Below the pieces are notes generated by a model, which worked only from the letters and a program-made list of their open reading frames with translations, was not told the DNA's origin and did no database searches. From an uncultured Pseudomonadota bacterium (lineage in GTDB: Bacteria; Myxococcota_A; Polyangia; HGW-17): a stretch of DNA of 25,730 nt. Made by a program: the position numbers and the translations under genes. Positions 7,530 to 15,108 of this stretch are shown here, one piece after another; position 1 is the stretch's first letter, and every line of letters begins with the position of its first letter. The stretch is from the NCBI GenBank assembly GCA_938004375.1, contig CALKWH010000317.1:1-25730 (forward strand), read 5' to 3'.

Positions 7530-7550
7530 CTGTGCATCGGAGTGGGTCCC

Positions 7551-10500
7551 ATGAAAAAGCCGTTCCTCATAATCATCATGATGTTGTCCTGGTCCCTGGC
7601 GGCCTGCGACGCGGACACGAAGAGCGTCTCCGCCTGCGGCGACGGTTTCCTCGATCCCGCCGAGCAGTGCGACGGCGCAGCGCTGCCGGTCACGGACTGC
7701 CTCGGGCTGGGGTATTACCTGCAGTTCGGGCCGCTGGCCTGTCGGGACGACTGCTCGCTGGACCTGACCGTGTGCGCCGGGCGTTGCGGCGACGGCATCG
7801 TGCAGACGCTGCACGGCGAGCAGTGCGACGGGGAACACCTCGCGGGGGAGACCTGCGGGACCCTGGGCCTGGGGCAGGGCGCGCTGGCCTGTGCGGCCGA
7901 CTGCACCTTCGACACGGCGGGATGCGAGGTGGCCACGGCCTGCGGGGACGGCTCGGTCAGCGACTGGACCGGCGAGCAGTGCGACGGGGAGAACCTGAGG
8001 GGCGCCACCTGTGCCAGCGAGGGGTTGGGGGAAGGGACGCTGGGTTGCACGGACGACTGCACCCTGGATCCCGGTGATTGCGCGCGCCAGCCCGCCTGCG
8101 GCGACGGCACCCTGCAGGCCTGGAACGGCGAGGAGTGCGACGGCGACGACGCGGGCTCGAAGACCTGCGCCAACCTGGGCCTCGGGTTCTACGGCGGGCA
8201 CCTGGCGTGCACGGCGGACTGCCGCCTGGACTTCTCCTCCTGCGTCGGGTTCTGCGGGGACGGCGCGGTGCAGCGGTGGTACGGCGAGGAGTGCGAGGGC
8301 TCCCACCTGGCCGGCCAGACCTGCGAATCCCTCGGGCTTGGCGCGGGCACGCTGGCCTGCGGGGCCGGCTGCACCTTCGACGTGTCCGGCTGCGACGCCA
8401 TCCCGGTGTGCGGGGACGGCGTGATCTTCCCGTGGTTGGGCGAGGAGTGCGACGGTGACAACCTGGGAGGCGCGAGCTGCCGGAAGCTGGGCTACAACGG
8501 AGGAGATCTCGTTTGCAGCCGGTTGACCTGCACGTTCGAGACCGCCGCCTGCGAGCCCTATGGCCGCTGCGGCGACGGCCAGTTGCAGGCGGAGCACGGC
8601 GAGCACTGCGAGGGCCGGGATCTGGGGGGTGCCTCCTGCGCTTCCCTGGGCCTGGGGGATGGCGTGCTGGCCTGCGCCGGTTGCCGGTTCGACACCGCCG
8701 GCTGCCAGCGGCAGCCCGGCTGCGGGGACGGGACAATCACCGGCTGGACCGGGGAGGAATGCGACGGCGACGACCTGGGCGGGATCACGGGTTGCACCGA
8801 CCTTGGTTTTCACGAAGGTCCCGTGTTCTGCGGCGCCGACTGCCGGCTGGACACGTCCTTCTGTGCCACCTACGGCGCCTGCGGAGACGGCGTGATCCAG
8901 GCCTGGTACGGGGAGGAGTGCGACGGCACGGACCTGGGAGAGGCCGGCTCCTGCACGGCGCTCGGATACTATGGCGGTGCCCTATCCTGCACGCCCGACT
9001 GCCGGCTGGACACCAGCCGCTGCGGCGCGCTGGGCGCCTGCGGGGACGGCGTGATCCAGGCGGCCTTCGGGGAGACCTGCGACGGCGACGATCTGGGCGG
9101 AGTCGCGGACTGCGCCGCCCTGGGGTGGCACGACGGGCCCGTGTTCTGCGGCGCCGACTGCCGGCTGGACACCACCTACTGCGCGCACTACGGACGCTGC
9201 GGGGACGGCGTGCTCCAGCACTGGTTCGGCGAGGAGTGCGACGGCGCGAACTTCGGCGGGGCGGCCTCCTGCGCGGACCTGGGCTACCACGAGGGGCCGC
9301 TGGTGTGCGGGGCCGACTGCCGCACGCTGCTCACCTACTGCGAGGCCTTCGGGCGCTGCGGGGACGGCGTGATCCAGGCCGGCTTCGGTGAGACCTGCGA
9401 CGGCGCCGCGCTGGGCAACACCTGCGTCGGGCTCGGGTACTACGGCGGCACCCCCGGCTGCACGGCGACCTGCGCCCTCGACGGCGACCCCTGCGAGCGT
9501 TGCGGGGACGGCGTGCTCCAGGAGGCCTTCGGCGAGGCCTGCGACGGCGCCGCGCTGGGGGCGCTCTCCTGCCGCGCGGCCGGCTTCTGGCGCGGGCAGG
9601 CCGTGTGCGCCGCCGACTGCGCGTCCGCCGATCACGACGCCTGTGTGCGGTTCGTGGCCGTGAGCGCCCGGGGCCAGCACGCCTGCGCCCTCGACGAACT
9701 GGGGGCAGCCTGGTGCTGGGGCTCCGGTGGCTGGGGTCAGTTGGGCCAGAGCCTGATGCAGGACGCCTGGCGTCCTGTGCCCGTGACGATGCCGGCGGGG
9801 CGCACGTTCGTGAAGATTGCCGCGGGCTACGAGCACACCTGCGCCATCGACGACCTGGGGGGCGCCTGGTGTTGGGGCCGCAACCACGTTGGCCAGCTCG
9901 GGACCAACTCCACGACCGCGTCCACGGTGCCCGTGGCCGTCGACGCCTCACAGTTGCCTGTCGGTCGCACCTTCGGAGCCATCGGTCTGGGTGGCATCCA
10001 CACCTGTGCGCTTGACAACACGGGCAAGGCCTGGTGCTGGGGTTTCAGCGAATATGGGCAACTGGGGACGGGCGGGTATCACGACCAGAGCCTCATTCCC
10101 AAGGCGGTGTCCACCGGGGAGATCTTCAATCGGCTGGCCGTGGGGTTCGAGACGGTGTGCGGGCTCACCCCCAGCGGCTATGCCCAATGCTGGGGCGCGT
10201 ACGGACACGCCCGGACGCTCAACGTCGATCCGAACGTGAACAGCTGCAGCGGCTACAACGCCCTGTACGGCAACTACACCCTCCCGTACTGGATGCAGTG
10301 GGTGCAGTACACCGCCCTGTCGGTGGGCTATCGCAACACCTGCGTGCTCAACCCAGCGGGCGCGGCGCTGTGCAGCGGCGAGAACTCCTGGGGGCAGCTG
10401 GGTGACGGGACGACCACCGGGGCCTGCATCGGCATCTTCCACGGCAACATGATCGGCTCGGTCATGCCCGGGGGTGTGACCTTCATCCGGATCGAGAACA

Positions 10501-10787
10501 ACGCCTATGACACCTGCGCCCTGGACACGACCGGTCGCGTGTGGTGCTGGGGCGCCCAGGGCAGCGGCGAGACCGGCCTCGGGGTGGTCTCCTCCTCACC
10601 GCAGACGACGCCCGCCGAGGTGCTGCTGCCTCCGGGCCGGTTCACCGACATTTCGGTCGGGTTCAGTTTCGCCTGCGCGCTCGCCGAGACGGGCGCGGTG
10701 TGGTGCTGGGGTTACAACGGCAACGGGCGGCTCGGGGATGGCACGCTCGAGACCCGCGCCACGCCGGTGCCGGTGTCCGAACCCTGA
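7551..10787 (+). CDS. Lipoprotein with 13 Cys-rich repeats and a C-terminal RCC1-like propeller
   Basis: The 1078-residue product starts at the ATG that has GGAGTG upstream and opens a lipoprotein signal peptide (SLAAC, Cys19, Asp at +2). The same frame is open far upstream but only antisense to other genes, so the earlier starts were rejected. Residues ~29-695 hold 13 copies of a ~50-residue Cys-rich repeat of the form CGDG..Q...GEECDG..LG..C..LG...G.L.C..DC..D...C, related to the Myxococcus cysteine-rich (disulfide) repeats. Residues ~700-1078 hold seven RCC1-type blades (HACALDELGAAWCWGSGGWG, HTCAIDDLGGAWCWGRN, HTCALDNTGKAWCWGF and so on), enough for one seven-bladed propeller. A likely reading is a disulfide-stiffened stalk that presents a binding propeller at the cell surface. 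The ligand is unknown. Only eight bases separate its stop from the convergent ABC permease gene. Confidence 0.85.
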   Translation: MKKPFLIIIMMLSWSLAACDADTKSVSACGDGFLDPAEQCDGAALPVTDCLGLGYYLQFGPLACRDDCSLDLTVCAGRCGDGIVQTLHGEQCDGEHLAGETCGTLGLGQGALACAADCTFDTAGCEVATACGDGSVSDWTGEQCDGENLRGATCASEGLGEGTLGCTDDCTLDPGDCARQPACGDGTLQAWNGEECDGDDAGSKTCANLGLGFYGGHLACTADCRLDFSSCVGFCGDGAVQRWYGEECEGSHLAGQTCESLGLGAGTLACGAGCTFDVSGCDAIPVCGDGVIFPWLGEECDGDNLGGASCRKLGYNGGDLVCSRLTCTFETAACEPYGRCGDGQLQAEHGEHCEGRDLGGASCASLGLGDGVLACAGCRFDTAGCQRQPGCGDGTITGWTGEECDGDDLGGITGCTDLGFHEGPVFCGADCRLDTSFCATYGACGDGVIQAWYGEECDGTDLGEAGSCTALGYYGGALSCTPDCRLDTSRCGALGACGDGVIQAAFGETCDGDDLGGVADCAALGWHDGPVFCGADCRLDTTYCAHYGRCGDGVLQHWFGEECDGANFGGAASCADLGYHEGPLVCGADCRTLLTYCEAFGRCGDGVIQAGFGETCDGAALGNTCVGLGYYGGTPGCTATCALDGDPCERCGDGVLQEAFGEACDGAALGALSCRAAGFWRGQAVCAADCASADHDACVRFVAVSARGQHACALDELGAAWCWGSGGWGQLGQSLMQDAWRPVPVTMPAGRTFVKIAAGYEHTCAIDDLGGAWCWGRNHVGQLGTNSTTASTVPVAVDASQLPVGRTFGAIGLGGIHTCALDNTGKAWCWGFSEYGQLGTGGYHDQSLIPKAVSTGEIFNRLAVGFETVCGLTPSGYAQCWGAYGHARTLNVDPNVNSCSGYNALYGNYTLPYWMQWVQYTALSVGYRNTCVLNPAGAALCSGENSWGQLGDGTTTGACIGIFHGNMIGSVMPGGVTFIRIENNAYDTCALDTTGRVWCWGAQGSGETGLGVVSSSPQTTPAEVLLPPGRFTDISVGFSFACALAETGAVWCWGYNGNGRLGDGTLETRATPVPVSEP

Positions 10788-10795
10788 CCGGCGAT

Positions 10796-11662
10796 TCACG
10801 TCTTCTTGTGTCGGGCGATGACGAGGGCCAGCCCGAAGAACCCGACGGTGGTGAGGCCCAGGAACAGCAGGCTGACGCCCGGGGAGGCCGTCCGGCCGAA
10901 GAAGGTCAACTCCACCCCGAGCTTCAAACTGAAGTCCCGGACCACCTCGGGGGGCGCCCCGGCGAAGACCTCGCTCATGGAGACCTCCATCATGACCTGC
11001 CGAAAAAGCACGGCCGCGTGGGTGGGCGGGAAGAGCCGGATCACGGCCTGCACCCCCTCGGGCAGGGAGCCGATGGGGATGTAGATGCCGGTCAGAAAGC
11101 CGATCATGGTGCCGATCAGCATGCTGGCGGTGCCAAAGGAGCCGCTGGTCTGGAACACGGAGACCAGGCAGAAGATCATCGCGCTGCTGCACAGCACTGC
11201 CAGGAGCATCACCCCCAGGGAACGCAACAGCGCCCCCGCCGGGAGCAGGCGGCCGCCGGCCGAGATGACGTAGATCTGGGTCAGCGCCAGGGAGATGCAG
11301 CACATGATCATGCCGATGGCCACGGCGCTCAGGAAATAGCCGGCGACGAGCTGCCAGCGCCGGATCGGCGCGGACTTGAAGTCCTTGTCGATCCTCCGGG
11401 TCTTGTCCTCGACGAGGATTCCGAACGCGCCCATGATCGTGGTGACCGAGGTCACCGTGACCAGGCCGGCCATGATCCAGCTGTCCATGAGGAAGCGCGT
11501 GTCCACGCCCGGTCTGGCGACGCCGGCCTGCATCATGTCCCCGAGGAAGAGCACGTACAGCCCGATGACGATGAACACCGAGAGCAGGGAGAAGAACACC
11601 TGGGTCCGGTCGCGGAAGAAGACCCGCAGGTTCCGCCCGGCGAGTGCGAGGGCGACGTTCAT
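10796..11662 (-). CDS. ABC-2 type transporter permease (DrrB-like)
   Basis: The 288-residue product starts at the ATG at 11662-11660, which overlaps the TGA of the upstream ATPase gene by four bases (ATGA), so the two are translationally coupled. It has the ABC-2 layout: a short cytoplasmic N-terminus (NVALALAGRNLRVFFRDRTQVF), a first membrane helix FSLLSVFIVIGLYVLFLG, a large loop, then five further hydrophobic segments including the SWIMAGLVTVTSVTTIMGAF region and a last helix near VSLLFLGLTTVGFFGLALVI before a Lys/Thr-rich tail. The loop element VEDKTRRIDKDFKSAPIRRWQLVAGYF is typical of DrrB/NodJ-like subunits. With the ATPase it should export a hydrophobic compound, polysaccharide or lipid across the inner membrane. 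The substrate cannot be read from sequence; the facing glycosyltransferase suggests a glycosylated product. Confidence 0.88.
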   Translation of the reverse strand: MNVALALAGRNLRVFFRDRTQVFFSLLSVFIVIGLYVLFLGDMMQAGVARPGVDTRFLMDSWIMAGLVTVTSVTTIMGAFGILVEDKTRRIDKDFKSAPIRRWQLVAGYFLSAVAIGMIMCCISLALTQIYVISAGGRLLPAGALLRSLGVMLLAVLCSSAMIFCLVSVFQTSGSFGTASMLIGTMIGFLTGIYIPIGSLPEGVQAVIRLFPPTHAAVLFRQVMMEVSMSEVFAGAPPEVVRDFSLKLGVELTFFGRTASPGVSLLFLGLTTVGFFGLALVIARHKKT

Positions 11663-12585
11663 GGCTCCACCTCGCCTGCCCCGACCGCGTCCGGGCCGGT
11701 GATGTTGACGAAGGCCTCGTCGAGGCTGCCGCACCGCACCTCGAAGATGGCGATGTGCGGTTCGAGGGCGTCGAGCAGGGGCAGGGCGTCCCGCGTGGTG
11801 ACCAGGGGGATGTGGACCGCTGCCCCCCGGAGCTCCCAGGCGACCTGGCGGTTTTCCAGTTCACGCTCGAGCGCGCCCAGGTCGCGGGGGGTGATGACCA
11901 GGTGATCCGTGGCGTGCTTCTCGCGCAGCTGGGCGGGTGTCCCGGCCGCGGTGATCAGGCCCCGGTCGATCACGGCGACGTAGTCGGCGGCGGCGGCCTC
12001 CTCCATGTAGTGCGTGGTCATGAACACGGTGGTGCCGTGCAGGCGCTGCAGGTCCCGCACGGTCTCCCAGACGCCGCGCCGCGTCTTCGGGTCGAGCCCG
12101 GTCGTGGGCTCGTCGAGGAAGAGGATCTCGGGGCCGTGCAGCAGCGCCCGCGCGATGTCGGACCGGCGGCGCTGCCCGCCGGAGAGGGTGCCGTACCGTC
12201 GGTCCAGAAACTCCGTCACGCCCGTGAGGTTCCCGACGCGGTCGATGGCCGAGGCGAGGGCGGACCGGGAGAGACCGTAGAACGCGCCCCGGGTATGCAG
12301 GTTCTCCCGGACCGTGAGCAGGTCGTCGAGCAGGCTGTCCTGGAACACCGCGCCGATCTTCTTGCGGACGGCGTCGTCGTCCCCCGTGATGCCGTCGATG
12401 ACGACCTCCCCGGAGTCCTGCCGCAGGAAGGTACACAGGATGTCGATGGTGGTGCTCTTGCCCGCGCCGTTGGGGCCCAGGAAGGCGTAGAACTGGCCCT
12501 TCTTCACGAAGAAGTCGATCCCCCGCACGGCCTGCACGTCGCCGTAGCTCTTTTTCAGGTTCCGCACTTCGATGATCTTGTCCAT
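11659..12585 (-). CDS. ABC transporter ATP-binding protein (DrrA-like)
   Basis: The 308-residue product starts at the ATG at 12585-12583 with GGGAGG just upstream. The frame continues further upstream, but without a plausible start or conserved sequence. All nucleotide-binding motifs are present: Walker A GPNGAGKST (37-45), Q-loop Gln82, signature LSGGQRRR (134-141), Walker B ILFLDEP with Glu159 and D-loop Asp165, and H-loop His192. The C-terminal ~75 residues (from about EKHATDHLVI) form the regulatory tail common to DrrA/CcmA-type exporters. It drives the permease encoded four bases into its own end. Regulation is probably through the shared divergent region that also serves the glycosyltransferase gene. 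Confidence 0.92.
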   Translation of the reverse strand: MDKIIEVRNLKKSYGDVQAVRGIDFFVKKGQFYAFLGPNGAGKSTTIDILCTFLRQDSGEVVIDGITGDDDAVRKKIGAVFQDSLLDDLLTVRENLHTRGAFYGLSRSALASAIDRVGNLTGVTEFLDRRYGTLSGGQRRRSDIARALLHGPEILFLDEPTTGLDPKTRRGVWETVRDLQRLHGTTVFMTTHYMEEAAAADYVAVIDRGLITAAGTPAQLREKHATDHLVITPRDLGALERELENRQVAWELRGAAVHIPLVTTRDALPLLDALEPHIAIFEVRCGSLDEAFVNITGPDAVGAGEVEP

Positions 12586-12615
12586 GACCCTCCCGCGGGT
12601 TGGGCACCGGCGGGG

Positions 12616-12644
12616 ATAATTCCCGAGGGGCAGGCGGATGTCAA
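12616..12644 (-). promoter_or_regulatory. Candidate promoter for the ABC exporter operon
   Basis: On the minus strand a perfect TTGACA (12644-12639) is followed after 17 bases by AATTAT (12621-12616; four of six). The predicted start near 12609 leaves a leader of about 24 bases carrying the GGGAGG ribosome binding site. Its -35 is the left arm of the palindrome at 12639-12659. Confidence 0.6.
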
Positions 12645-12659
12645 GCACCGGCCTTGACA
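12639..12659. promoter_or_regulatory. Palindromic operator candidate between divergent promoters
   Basis: TGTCAAG (12639-12645) and CTTGACA (12653-12659) are perfect inverted arms around a 7-base spacer, and a third CTTGAC half-site begins at 12663. The left arm is also the -35 of the exporter promoter and the third copy is the -35 of the glycosyltransferase promoter. A dimeric repressor bound here would block both directions. Alternatively the arms are simply back-to-back -35 hexamers. No regulator gene lies beside it. Confidence 0.45.
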
Positions 12660-12663
12660 CAGC

Positions 12664-12692
12664 TTGACTTCGGCCATGCCCGCGGGGATAGT
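12664..12692 (+). promoter_or_regulatory. Candidate promoter for the glycosyltransferase-rml genes
   Basis: TTGACT (12664-12669; five of six), 17 bases, then GATAGT (12687-12692; four of six). The predicted start near 12699 precedes the ATG at 12752 by about 53 bases and could serve the coupled genes downstream. Confidence 0.5.
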
Positions 12693-12751
12693 TTTCAACG
12701 TGGGTACAAACCTGCGCGGTGCAGCCTCGTGCACACGGAAAGCGCCTGCTC

Positions 12752-13993
12752 ATGCGTCGGATCCTGTTTCTCTGCGAACACGCCTCCTGGTCCCAGATCG
12801 TCCGCAGCCTGGTGCTCGCGCGAGGGCTCGATCCCGGCGCGTTCGAGGTGCACTTCGCCTGCGGCAGCTTCGATCCCCAGTTGTTCGACGACGAGACCCT
12901 CGCCCCCGGGCGCATGACCCGCTGGCCCCTGGTGTCCATGGATCCGAAGAAGCTCGAGGCCGCCATCACCGGCGGCGGCCGCATCTACGACCGCTCGACG
13001 CTCGCCTCCTACGTCGACGACGAGCGGCGCCTGTTCGACCGGGTGAAGCCCGACGTCGTCGTCTCGGACCTGCGCTGGTCCACCGCCATCTCGGCGCCGC
13101 TCGCCGGCGTGCCCTGCGCGACGGTGGTGAACGCGTTCTGGAGCCCGCTCGCCGTCCGCGAACGTTTCCCGCTCCCGGATCACCCCATCATCAGGGTGGT
13201 CGGCCTCTCCGTGGCCGAGAAGTACTTCCCGCTGGCGCTGCCCAAGGTGTTCGCGCACTTCGCCAGGCCGGTGAACGAGCTCCGCCGGCACCACCGGCTC
13301 CCCGAACTCGGCAGCCTGCCCGAGGTGATCACCTGGGGGGACCGCACCCTCTACCCGGACGACGAGGCGCTGGTGCCGGTCTCACAGCACGATCCGCGGC
13401 GCGTGTTCCTCGGCCCGATCCTGTGGTCGCCCCGGGTGGCACCGCCGGCAGGCATCGAGGAGCTGGGCCGGTCGCGGCCCCTGGTCTACGCCACGCTCGG
13501 CTCTTCGGGGGACGTCCGCGCGCTGCCCGCGGTCCTCGAAGCGCTGGGGCGGCTGCCGGTGGACGCGCTGGTGTCGACGGCGGGCCGCGGGAAACTGAAA
13601 TCGGTGCCCGCCAACGTGCGCGTGGCCGACGTGGTGCCCGGAGAGCTCGTCGCGCGCCGCGCCGCCGTGGTGGTCTGCAACGGCGGCGCCAGCACGGCCT
13701 ACCAGGCGCTCGCCGAGGGTGCGCCGGTCGTGGGCATCCCGAGCAACCTGGACCAGTTCCTCGCCATGACGGCCGTGCGCGACGCGGGCGCCGGGCTCCA
13801 GCTCCGGGCCAGCACTGTGTCGGCGGACGCGGTTGTCGAGGCCGTCCGGCGGGTGCTCTCGGTGGTCACGTTCAAGGAGCGCGCCGTGGCACTCGCCCGT
13901 TCCTTCGCGCGGTATGACGTGCACGCCCGCTTCCGGGCGGTGGTCGACGATCTGACGCGCGCCGGGTCCGGCACGGATACGGAGGTGGGATGA
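12752..13993 (+). CDS. GT1-family (UDP-glycosyltransferase, MGT-like) glycosyltransferase
   Basis: From the ATG at 12752 the product is 413 residues. A GTG eleven codons upstream keeps the frame but adds a tail unlike the family, so the ATG was chosen; neither has a strong Shine-Dalgarno sequence. It begins with the first beta strand of a GT-B fold (MRRILFLCEHASWSQIVRSLVLARGL), where the usual GH pair is replaced by HASW. The C-terminal nucleotide-sugar site is recognisable: LVYATLGSSGDVRALP, then VVCNGGASTAYQALAEGAPVVGIPSNLDQF. The His that normally starts this motif (THGG) is Asn here (CNGG), but the Glu/Asp-Gln end is kept. It probably transfers a sugar, perhaps dTDP-rhamnose given the rmlCD genes downstream, to a lipid or small molecule. 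The stop overlaps the start of the next gene (ATGA). Confidence 0.8.
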   Translation: MRRILFLCEHASWSQIVRSLVLARGLDPGAFEVHFACGSFDPQLFDDETLAPGRMTRWPLVSMDPKKLEAAITGGGRIYDRSTLASYVDDERRLFDRVKPDVVVSDLRWSTAISAPLAGVPCATVVNAFWSPLAVRERFPLPDHPIIRVVGLSVAEKYFPLALPKVFAHFARPVNELRRHHRLPELGSLPEVITWGDRTLYPDDEALVPVSQHDPRRVFLGPILWSPRVAPPAGIEELGRSRPLVYATLGSSGDVRALPAVLEALGRLPVDALVSTAGRGKLKSVPANVRVADVVPGELVARRAAVVVCNGGASTAYQALAEGAPVVGIPSNLDQFLAMTAVRDAGAGLQLRASTVSADAVVEAVRRVLSVVTFKERAVALARSFARYDVHARFRAVVDDLTRAGSGTDTEVG

Positions 13994-14514
13994 TGCGTTG
14001 GATGCTCGTGTTCATGTTCGCCGTTTCCCTGGTCGCGGTCGAGGCCGCGGCGCTGATCCGCACCGGCAGCACGCTGGGGGACTTCAAGGTCCACGACCAT
14101 CAGGACAAGGGCTACTCGCTCTCCGCGCTGTACGCAGGAAAGGCCGCCCTGATCGTCTTCGAGGACAAGGACGCCGGCCGCCAGAACCAGGCCTTCAAGA
14201 AGCGCTTCGACGCCCTCCAGAAGACCCTGGGGGGCAAGATCGTGCTGATCCCGGTGGCCGACGTGTCCGACTACGACTACTGGCCGGCCAAGGGGTTCGT
14301 GAAGAGCGCCCTGCGCGACGCCGGCAAGAAGGTCGGCGTCAAGGTCTACGCGGACTGGAGCGGCAAGGGGAAGACCGCCCTCGGCGCTTCCTCGAAGCGC
14401 TCGAACCTCGTGCTCGTCGACAGGAACCGGAAGGTGCTGTGGGCGAGCGCCGGCCAGCTCACCAAGACGCAGGAGGACCAGCTGCTCGACCTAGTGAAGG
14501 ACGCGGCCCGGTAG
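13990..14514 (+). CDS. Exported YtfJ/redoxin-like protein without CxxC
   Basis: The product has 174 residues, or 173 if the adjacent second ATG at 13993 is used; GGAGGT at 13981-13986 fits that second ATG slightly better. A signal peptide (MRWMLVFMFAVSLVAVEA) is followed by a small alpha/beta domain: GSTLGDFKVHD, then AALIVFEDKDAGRQNQAFKKRF, IPVADVSDYDY, GFVKSALRDA, VYADWSG, NLVLVDRNRKVLWASAGQL. This order resembles the YtfJ/peroxiredoxin-like thioredoxin fold, but there is no CxxC or catalytic Cys, so redox catalysis is not expected. It is translationally coupled to the glycosyltransferase gene. A membrane-anchored paralogue lies at 15998-16651 on the other strand. The function is unknown. 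Confidence 0.7.
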   Translation: MMRWMLVFMFAVSLVAVEAAALIRTGSTLGDFKVHDHQDKGYSLSALYAGKAALIVFEDKDAGRQNQAFKKRFDALQKTLGGKIVLIPVADVSDYDYWPAKGFVKSALRDAGKKVGVKVYADWSGKGKTALGASSKRSNLVLVDRNRKVLWASAGQLTKTQEDQLLDLVKDAAR

Positions 14515-14535
14515 CCGAACGTCGAAGGGTGATGC

Positions 14536-15108
14536 ATGACCAAATGGACAGTGGAAGAGACTGGCTTCGACGGGTTGGTGGTCCTGACTCCGAAGGTCTG
14601 GGAGGATGACCGGGGCAGTTTCCGCGAGGTCTACCATGAGCGGGATTTCGCGGCCCTGGGTTTTGCCTGGCGTTTTGGCCAGGAGAACCAGTCCGTGTCG
14701 AAGCGGGGCGTGCTGCGGGGCTTGCATTTCCAGGCCGAGCACCCCCAGGCGAAGCTCGTCCGGGTGGCCTGCGGCAGGGTGCTCGACGTGGCGGTGGACC
14801 TGCGCCGCGAGAGCGCCACGTTCGGCCGGTGGTTATCCATGGAACTGTCGGCGGACGATGGAAAGATGATCTACCTTCCGGAGCGGTTCGCCCACGGCTT
14901 TCTCAGCCTCGAGGCGGGAACGGTGACGATCTACAAGTGCTCGGACGTGTATCATCCCGAGCACGACTCCGGAATCCGGTGGGATGACGACACGCTGGCC
15001 ATCGACTGGCAGCTGGAGGCGCATGGCGTCCTGTCCCCCCTCGTCTCGGAGAAGGACCGGAACCTCAGGTCTTTCCAGGATTTTTTTAAGAGCGGGGTCT
15101 TTCCATGA
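14536..15108 (+). CDS. rmlC: dTDP-4-dehydrorhamnose 3,5-epimerase
   Basis: The 190-residue product is the usual RmlC length. It epimerises C3 and C5 of dTDP-4-keto-6-deoxyglucose in dTDP-L-rhamnose synthesis and acts in the cytoplasm as a cupin dimer. Seen in the sequence: PKVWEDDRGSFREVYHERDF, then QENQSVSKRGVLRGLHFQ with the catalytic base His64, KLVRV with Lys73, VLDVAVDLRR, FAHGFLSL with His120, and VTIYKCSDVY with the catalytic Tyr133, ending with the GIRWDDDTLAIDW block. GAAGGG sits upstream of the ATG. Its TGA overlaps the ATG of rmlD by four bases. The rmlA and rmlB steps are not encoded in this window. Confidence 0.95.
   Translation: MTKWTVEETGFDGLVVLTPKVWEDDRGSFREVYHERDFAALGFAWRFGQENQSVSKRGVLRGLHFQAEHPQAKLVRVACGRVLDVAVDLRRESATFGRWLSMELSADDGKMIYLPERFAHGFLSLEAGTVTIYKCSDVYHPEHDSGIRWDDDTLAIDWQLEAHGVLSPLVSEKDRNLRSFQDFFKSGVFP

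Noticed and set aside
3432..7550. A very long plus-strand frame (about 1370 codons) running into the RCC1 lipoprotein gene
   Set aside because: It is entirely antisense to two well-supported lipoprotein genes and part of a third, has low-complexity Gly/Val/Arg/Ala content typical of GC-rich shadow frames, and the real start with a lipoprotein signal peptide is at 7551.
7636..9650. Direct DNA repeats as a mobile or phase-variable element
   Set aside because: The periodic similarity is explained by the coding Cys-rich repeats, whose copies have diverged and stay in frame.
15080..15090. T-run near the end of rmlC as a programmed frameshift site
   Set aside because: The rmlC frame continues normally to its overlap with rmlD; no alternate frame makes sense.
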